A stretch of DNA of 64,000 nt from Cycas panzhihuaensis. Taxonomy: Eukaryota; Cycadophyta. The stretch spans positions 237,343,741-237,407,740 of the forward strand of contig CM041465.1 of assembly GCA_023213395.1 (NCBI GenBank), in the 5' to 3' direction. The translations under genes and the position numbers were made by a program. This document shows positions 59,101 to 64,000 of the stretch, in pieces. The first letter of the stretch is position 1, and each line of letters starts with the position of its first letter. The notes beneath the pieces are model-generated. The model worked only from the letters and a program-made list of their open reading frames with translations. It did not search any database and had not been told where the DNA came from.

Positions 59101-59566
59101 GAGGGTTCCTAGAACCTAAGAGAATAATAATATAATACTAAGGTGTTGAGAGGGCCTTGAGACCTAAGTGGATTATGATATACAATAAAAAGACTTCAAA
59201 GAGAGACAAGTGGCAAAATAAGGGTGACAATCAGGGCTAGACGGGGTGCTAGGGGTTATGTCACACCAAGAAATGATGGGGGACAATCTACAAGAGCCTA
59301 AAAGTGCTTGGAAACATTATGGTGATGTGGTGGAGGGTCGTAGGATGCCATGGGATATGTATGTCAAGTCATCATAGGCTAAGGTGTTAAGATGCAACAT
59401 GCATAGGCAAACAATATATAATGATCACACAATCAACCAATCAATGTGTAATGTACCTATATCGACAATCTCATAACAACCTGAAGCCAATGGGAATGAG
59501 GATAGAAGCATACCTATACTTACCTAAATTGAATCATCCATGTGCATTTTCAGTTGTCAAGAAACG
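56139..59566 (-). repeat. LTR shared by E (5' LTR) and D (3' LTR), 3.4 kb
   Basis: On the minus strand it starts CGTTTCTTGACAACTG and ends GTATGCTTCCA. On its left lie a primer site and gag (element E), on its right a polypurine tract and aRNH (element D), so it serves both. It aligns with 27091-30288. No gene is seen; open frames 56152-56818, 57205-57746, 57779-58051 and 58158-58391 lack signatures. TATA-like TTTAAAAACC is at 58851-58860. Confidence 0.82.
56145..56650 (-). repeat. Tandem duplication of about 250 bases in the shared LTR
   Basis: Unit 1 (56145-56392) and unit 2 (56393-56650) share the order GGGGGTCACTA, AAAGGATC, CACAAAGGGTGT or AAAAAGGGTGT, CATAGGTT, GACC(C/T)ACAAATGG and AAGTAACCTCAAA or AAGTAGCCTCAAA. 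The E 3' LTR has one unit (27100-27345), closest to unit 1. Confidence 0.75.
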
Positions 59567-59578
59567 CTGCCCCCTTAG
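59567..59578 (-). other. Element D polypurine tract
   Basis: Minus-strand CTAAGGGGGCAG directly before the LTR at 59566. Confidence 0.75.
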
Positions 59579-60089
59579 CAGTAGAACCTCACTACTCAGA
59601 AGTGTGATGCGATGGCAAATGCTAGAATTACAAAGGTTAGTAACATGCATCAAAGTATAATGGTGTTGTCATCCAAGGGTAGTGGCAAGTGTTATGGCAG
59701 AATGTGTGGACAAGGAGAAGAGAGGGGAAGCATAGGGGTTGCATATGCATTGCCCTAAAATTTAATGAAAGAGAGGGTGGATGAGGGGGGTGCCCCCATT
59801 ACACCTATGCAAGGTAGATGATAATGAAAGTCATGTATATAATCAACCAAATAATATAAATAAGAAGTATGTACATATGGAGATTGACATGTATGGGCTT
59901 CGTGCCATGAGTGGTACAAAGGACAAAGGGAAGGAAAACAAACCTAGTAGTCAATATAGTTTAACCTCATTAGTGGCAGGCTTTTGGAGGTATGAATAGA
60001 TCACAAGATAAAGGATGGGACAATCCCAAAACTAGGTTGATTAGGCAACCTAACCAGTCCCTCAAGGATGATTGTCAAGAAGAGGGAGA
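59579..60089 (-). other. Element D stretch between polypurine tract and aRNH
   Basis: Closely matches E 30301-30819. It contains the frame with LPCIGVMGAPPSSTLSFI. No recognised domain. Confidence 0.45.
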
Positions 60090-60560
60090 TGATGCTTGAG
60101 GATGTGATAAACAAGGCCATCTACCTCATCATTTAAGTCTCAAGAAATGTGTTGAATGTCTACGAAAGAGAAGCGAGATAGGAGAGATCTAGCAGTCAAA
60201 GTGAGGGCTCTCAGATGTGGGTAATGTACCTAGTAAACCTAGGTAAGATATGATACAATGATCTAGGAGTTGCACAAAAGGACAATGGGACCATGGTAGA
60301 AATAGAGTTCATCAGTAAGGGCCTTAATAATAGCTATGTATTCAGCTTCATTATTGGTGGCCTCAGTAAGGAAGACCCTAGAATACATATAGTCATATCT
60401 AGAGGGGTCATAAAGGATCCACACGGTAGTAGAAGGTCCTAGATTACCATGGCTTCCTCTATCAGTGAAGATGAGTAGTACCATAGTGAAGAGGTGAGGA
60501 TTTTCATCAAACAACGGAGGGGAAGTGCTAGCAAGGTCGATAAGTGGAGATAAGGGAGAG
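60090..60560 (-). pseudogene. Element D archaeal-type RNase H downstream of integrase
   Basis: The best-kept copy: 60263-60628 is open, with MVLLIFTDRGSHGNLGPS (first Asp), VFLTEATNNEAEYIAIIKAL (Glu) and HGPIVLLCNS (third acid, Asp to Asn). After a stop, VDIQHIS.DLNDEVDGLVY near 60120-60150 completes the C-terminal acidic motif. Sense strand, about 2.4 kb after integrase. The motif set (TDGGSxGNPGP, ATNNEAEY, DSQ, NxEAD) is the archaeal-type RNase H of plant Tat elements and differs from the gypsy RNase H. Confidence 0.9.
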
Positions 60561-61516
60561 GAGGTAGCAACAAGGCTATGATCACTCAAAAGGCTATGAA
60601 TATGGGTCATGAAGGATAGGAGAGTCATGAAAAGAGGCTACCTAGGGGCAAGGAAACTGACTCGATGAAGAGGTAAGGGAATGACAGTGAACAAGCTCCT
60701 TTAGGACCCCAAAGGTTAGTGAAAGGACTAAGGTGGGGTCCAATAGAGGAGGTACCCCCTCTGGGAGTCCCAAAGGTGTAAATGGGTAGCAAAAATGGAT
60801 CTAGAATGGTGAAATAAGCTAAAGGAGTATAAACATAGGTATGTTTTGGGGTGGTGCAAAAAACAAGACAAAAAGGGCCTGGAGGAGACTAGAGGGATCA
60901 TCATAAATATGCCAAAGAAGCTCAAAATTGAAGCCACGGAGGCAAAACATAGGACATACCTAAAGACAAAGGTAATAAGGTAGGAAAACCAGTCACAAGG
61001 ACTATCTCAGTAGAAGAAAAGGAGAAAATACCCTCTAGGGCTTCCATGTATAAAAAGGAAGGAGGGTGAAAACGGAATTCATTTTCATAGGCTCATAATC
61101 AATTTAGGGCCCTCCCTTTATATAGTAGAGGTCTACCCAACTTCAAAGGCATACAATAGGAGACCAGACTACTGGATTGAGATGAGGAGACAACTGATGT
61201 GACCCAGATGATGAGATGGCAATGGCAAGGCTAGATCTAGTAAGTGGATCATCCCCTACCCCCTTCATTTTGTCAATTATTTTTGGTGACTTTTTGTGCT
61301 TTTATAACTAGTTTTTAGCCCCTTAAGGGTGATTTAGGACCCTCTGGAGCCTGAATGAGGCTTAGATATGGGGAGGACCAGGGCATTAGGTAACCCTGGT
61401 CCTAGTGGGCCAGGACTTAGCCCACTGAAGAAAATGTTGAGGTTTTTTGGGTGTTCCCCTCCCCACCCCCTTTTTATAGGGTGAAATAATGGCTACATGG
61501 CAAAGATTGAAATTCC
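60561..61516 (-). other. Element D spacer between antisense ORF and aRNH
   Basis: No gene seen. Matches E 31270-32690 and B 13140-13830. Poly-C/T at 61455-61480 faces the poly-G of B. Confidence 0.5.
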
Positions 61517-62734
61517 ATGGAGTTTGTCACAAGGCCACTGAGGAGATACAAAAATCTTAGTGGGGCGCATGTCAAACTCTACGATATTGTAGGGTTTGAC
61601 ATAGGGCAAAGAGCAATGAGTGGAAAAAAGAAGAAAAGAGGCCTAGGAGGATGGCTAACTCAGTCTAGTGGGGCAAGAGGCATCCTGAGGGTAGCCAGGC
61701 ATGGTATGAGGTATGTTTGGACTGATTCTTGGATGATTTTGTAGGTGGTTATTAGGATAGATAACTGCAAGAACATTGAAGTGGCTATGATGAGTTTTAT
61801 AGAGATGATGTTAGAGGGAGACAAATAGATACTAGGACACTATGGACTTTTGAAGATCATCAGGACATCTTAATACACATTAGATCATCATCTCCTAGTG
61901 GATATAGTCTCCCACTAAGATCATAAGTGGCATGTTTTTCACCTTCTCTAGGTAGGAGATATCACGATCATGCTAGGAGACATCAGGAGGATCCTAGAAG
62001 TGCCAGTAGGAGGGGTGCTAGAATCACTAGGTACATTGCCTAGCATAGATGCTACACACATGGAGGTGGCCATGTATTTCATAGTCCAAGGTAGATGGGA
62101 TCGATGAGGGGTGTCGATGTAGACTATGGTGATGTCTATGATTCCTTGAGTGAGGAAACTCATCACACTAGGCATTCTATTCTAGATTTCTTAGAAATAG
62201 AACTACAGTGATATACTAGGAAGGTGGGTGGCTATAGTGAGGAGATGCGAGGTAGGAGAGAGGTTGGATTAGGCTACCTTAATAGAATAAAACATGGTCA
62301 CTCAGCTAGATGCTATCTGAGTAGCAGGTAGAGGTGGCTTTTCATATTGTACTCTATTACAATGTTAGTTTTTTTATCACTTTAGGGCAATAGCACCATT
62401 AAGAGGACTATATCCCATCTCAGCATGGGCACCCTTGGTCCATAAATGGTAGACTTGGTTTAGAGGAACTAAGGGCTAGGTTCATATACGGTGATCAGTA
62501 GAGGCGACATTACTAGACCTCCTCACTCTGGTAGACTATGTGGTAGACACATATACAAGAGTGCATTGGGATATCGATAATGCAACAAGGGAGTTAAGAG
62601 GTGATCCAAGTGAGGGTGGAGGTGACAATGAAGGCGATGAGGCTGGCACATCTGGAGCTATGAGAGGAGAGGTAGGTCCTTCAAGAGCTGCAGGAGAGGA
62701 TAGGTCAAGAAGCGATGACAAAGAGGGTGTATAG
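61517..62734 (+). pseudogene. Element D antisense ORF with plant mobile domain
   Basis: The ATG at 61517 opens a 75-residue clean stretch (to 61744: MEFVTRPLRRYKNLSG, RYVWTDSWMIL). After a stop: NCKNIEVAMMSFIEMM, LVDIVSH.DHKWHVFHLL, VGDITIMLGDIRRILEVPVG, LPSIDATHMEVAMYFI, VQGRWDR.GVSM, VRKLITLGILF. This matches the PMD motif order WD, HTFHL, GEMTITL, LLGLP. The C-terminal part is open (62540-62734), rich in Gly, Asp and Arg, and ends at a TAG. The coiled-coil second part seen in E is deleted here. Confidence 0.72.
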
Positions 62735-62989
62735 ATGCTCAAGTAAGAAGGCCCTAGTTGGGGTTCATTTATGAGCTCAGGAGCAACAAAAGCTTATATA
62801 TCCAACTAGGAGGAAATGTTTCCCTCAAGATGGAAATAAAAAGATGCAATAGAAGGTATGGAACTATAAAGGTAGGAGGGCACCCTAGGCTGCTATTCCA
62901 CCTGTGGTTAGGTGGATTAGAGACATGCTTAAAGTGGTATTTTAGGCTGATTTCAAAGCAAGAAGAGAGGAAGTAGTGTGCATGGACTA
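62735..62989 (-). other. Element D short spacer with deletion
   Basis: CAAGTAAGAAGGCCCTAGTTGGG at 62740 equals E 35808-35830, so about 1.65 kb present in E (34150-35810) is missing here. No gene seen. Confidence 0.5.
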
Positions 62990-64000
62990 CTCGAGAGTAG
63001 GGAAGGTCACACATAGAATTTTTTAGGAATTTACCATTGATGACTTTCTCAAACTCAAGACCTTTTAGAGTTGTAATCTTATAGGTATGATTATCAAGAC
63101 TTTCAAGAATGATGAAAGGACAAACCCATTTAGGTCTGAATTTGGACAAGCAGTCATGGACATACTCTAACTTGAGGACATGGTCCCTGGGGTGAAAAGG
63201 GTTAGGGCAAAGGCATTATTTATCATATGTTCTTTGTACCCTAGATTTGAAGGCAATATTCACTTGATATATGGTCAAACATCTCTCATCTAAAGCTTCA
63301 AGTTCAAGGAGGTAGCCCTAGCGATAGGACTCCTCATTAATAAGACCTCAAAGGGAAACATGCAAGGAAGGAATTTCAACTTTCAAAGGGAAGACCACCT
63401 GAGTTCCATATATAAAGGAGAACCGGGTCATCCATGTGGCTATGCAGATGGAAGTGTAGTATGCCCATAAAGCAAAAGGAAGTTGAAGGTGCCAATATTT
63501 TTTAGATTGAGCATGGTTTTCTTCAGGATGTTTATAAGAGTTTTATTGAAAGATTTGATTTGGCTAGCCTGAGGATAATAAGGAGAGGAGGTCATGTAAG
63601 ATATATTAAATTTCCTATAATGCTCATCCATTTCCCTATTATAGAAGGGAGTTTCATTGTTTGTGATCAAGACATCAAGAACCCTAAATCGGCAGATAAT
63701 GTGCTAGTAGATGAAAGTAGCTATCATCTTACCGAAAGTGGAGGACAAATAGACCACTTCAACCTATTTAGTGAAGTATTCCATTGTAGTCAATATGAAA
63801 TTATGTTACGATGAAGAAGGTGGGGTTATGGCCCTAATAAGGTCTAATCCCTATTAGGATAAAGGCCATGAAGAAATAGTAGAGTGTAAGGCCTTAGAGG
63901 GCAAACAGATGCCATTTACATGCTCTTGATACCTATGACATCGGAAGGCATAGGCATGGGCATCCTTGAAATGGGATGGCTAATAGTAACCCATGTGAAG
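62990..64000 (-). pseudogene. Element D integrase, partial
   Basis: Starts in the zinc-module end (KDAHAYAF, YQEHVN) at the window edge. Core: GLDLIRAITPPSSS, ITNNETPFYNREMDEHYRKF (second Asp now Asn), YYPQASQIKSFNKTLINILK (Glu now Lys). Open parts 63440-63670 and 62769-63149, the latter with FRPKWVCPFIILESLDNHTY and FEKVINGKFLKNSMCD; a missing base removes the usual KFYV stop. All three catalytic positions except the first are changed. Confidence 0.85.

Larger units (their letters stand above)
59567..64000 (-). mobile_element. Element D: Ty3/gypsy Tat-like retrotransposon, 3' part
   Basis: Minus strand from the window end: integrase (64000-62990), spacer, antisense ORF (61517-62734 on plus), spacer, aRNH (60560-60090), polypurine tract 59578-59567, then the LTR shared with E. 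The upstream half is outside the window. Confidence 0.82.

Overview
The window is intergenic plant DNA made almost entirely of nested LTR retrotransposons. I find no host gene, rRNA, tRNA or CRISPR array. A land plant with a large, repeat-rich genome is inferred from three things: Ty3/gypsy copies of the Tat/Ogre type (RT and integrase motifs, tRNA-Arg-like primer site), a Ty1/copia element with a tRNA-iMet primer site, and antisense ORFs with a plant mobile domain (PMD). Species cannot be told. Nearly every reading frame is broken by stops or frameshifts, so coding entries are given as pseudogenes with approximate edges.

Layout, using my own labels. Element A (minus, 1-4307) is a gag fragment plus its 5' LTR, and it sits inside the gag of element B. 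Element B (plus, 4308-16158) has gag (with a solo copia LTR at 5349-5960), protease, RT, RNase H, integrase, a decayed antisense ORF and a truncated 3' LTR. B in turn sits inside the integrase start of element F (plus, 16159-27090). F has integrase, an antisense PMD ORF and an archaeal-type RNase H (aRNH). The aRNH is split by copia element G (minus, 21434-26755, near full length). Element E (minus, 27091-59566) ends just past the F aRNH. It holds a full set of domains, and the youngest element, C (plus, 42686-55853, target-site duplication GAAAC), is inserted in its gag. To the right, element D (minus, 59567-64000) abuts E's 5' LTR with its polypurine tract, so D and E share one LTR as a tandem pair.

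The Ty3 copies belong to one family with long LTRs (2.5-3.4 kb). Pooling the copies, the order is LTR, tRNA-Arg-type PBS, gag, protease, RT, RNase H, integrase, an ORF on the opposite strand with a PMD and a coiled-coil part, then a second sense-strand RNase H of the archaeal type, a GGGGGCAG polypurine tract, and the LTR. The placement of the second RNase H after integrase and after an antisense ORF is the most unusual feature here. In the Tat/Ogre elements I know of, aRNH lies between RNase H and integrase. The younger copy C has lost the antisense ORF but keeps a recognisable aRNH.

Relative ages follow from nesting. F is oldest, then B, G and the D/E pair, then A and C. C is GC- and CpG-rich, while the older copies are CpG-poor, as expected from decay of methylated DNA.
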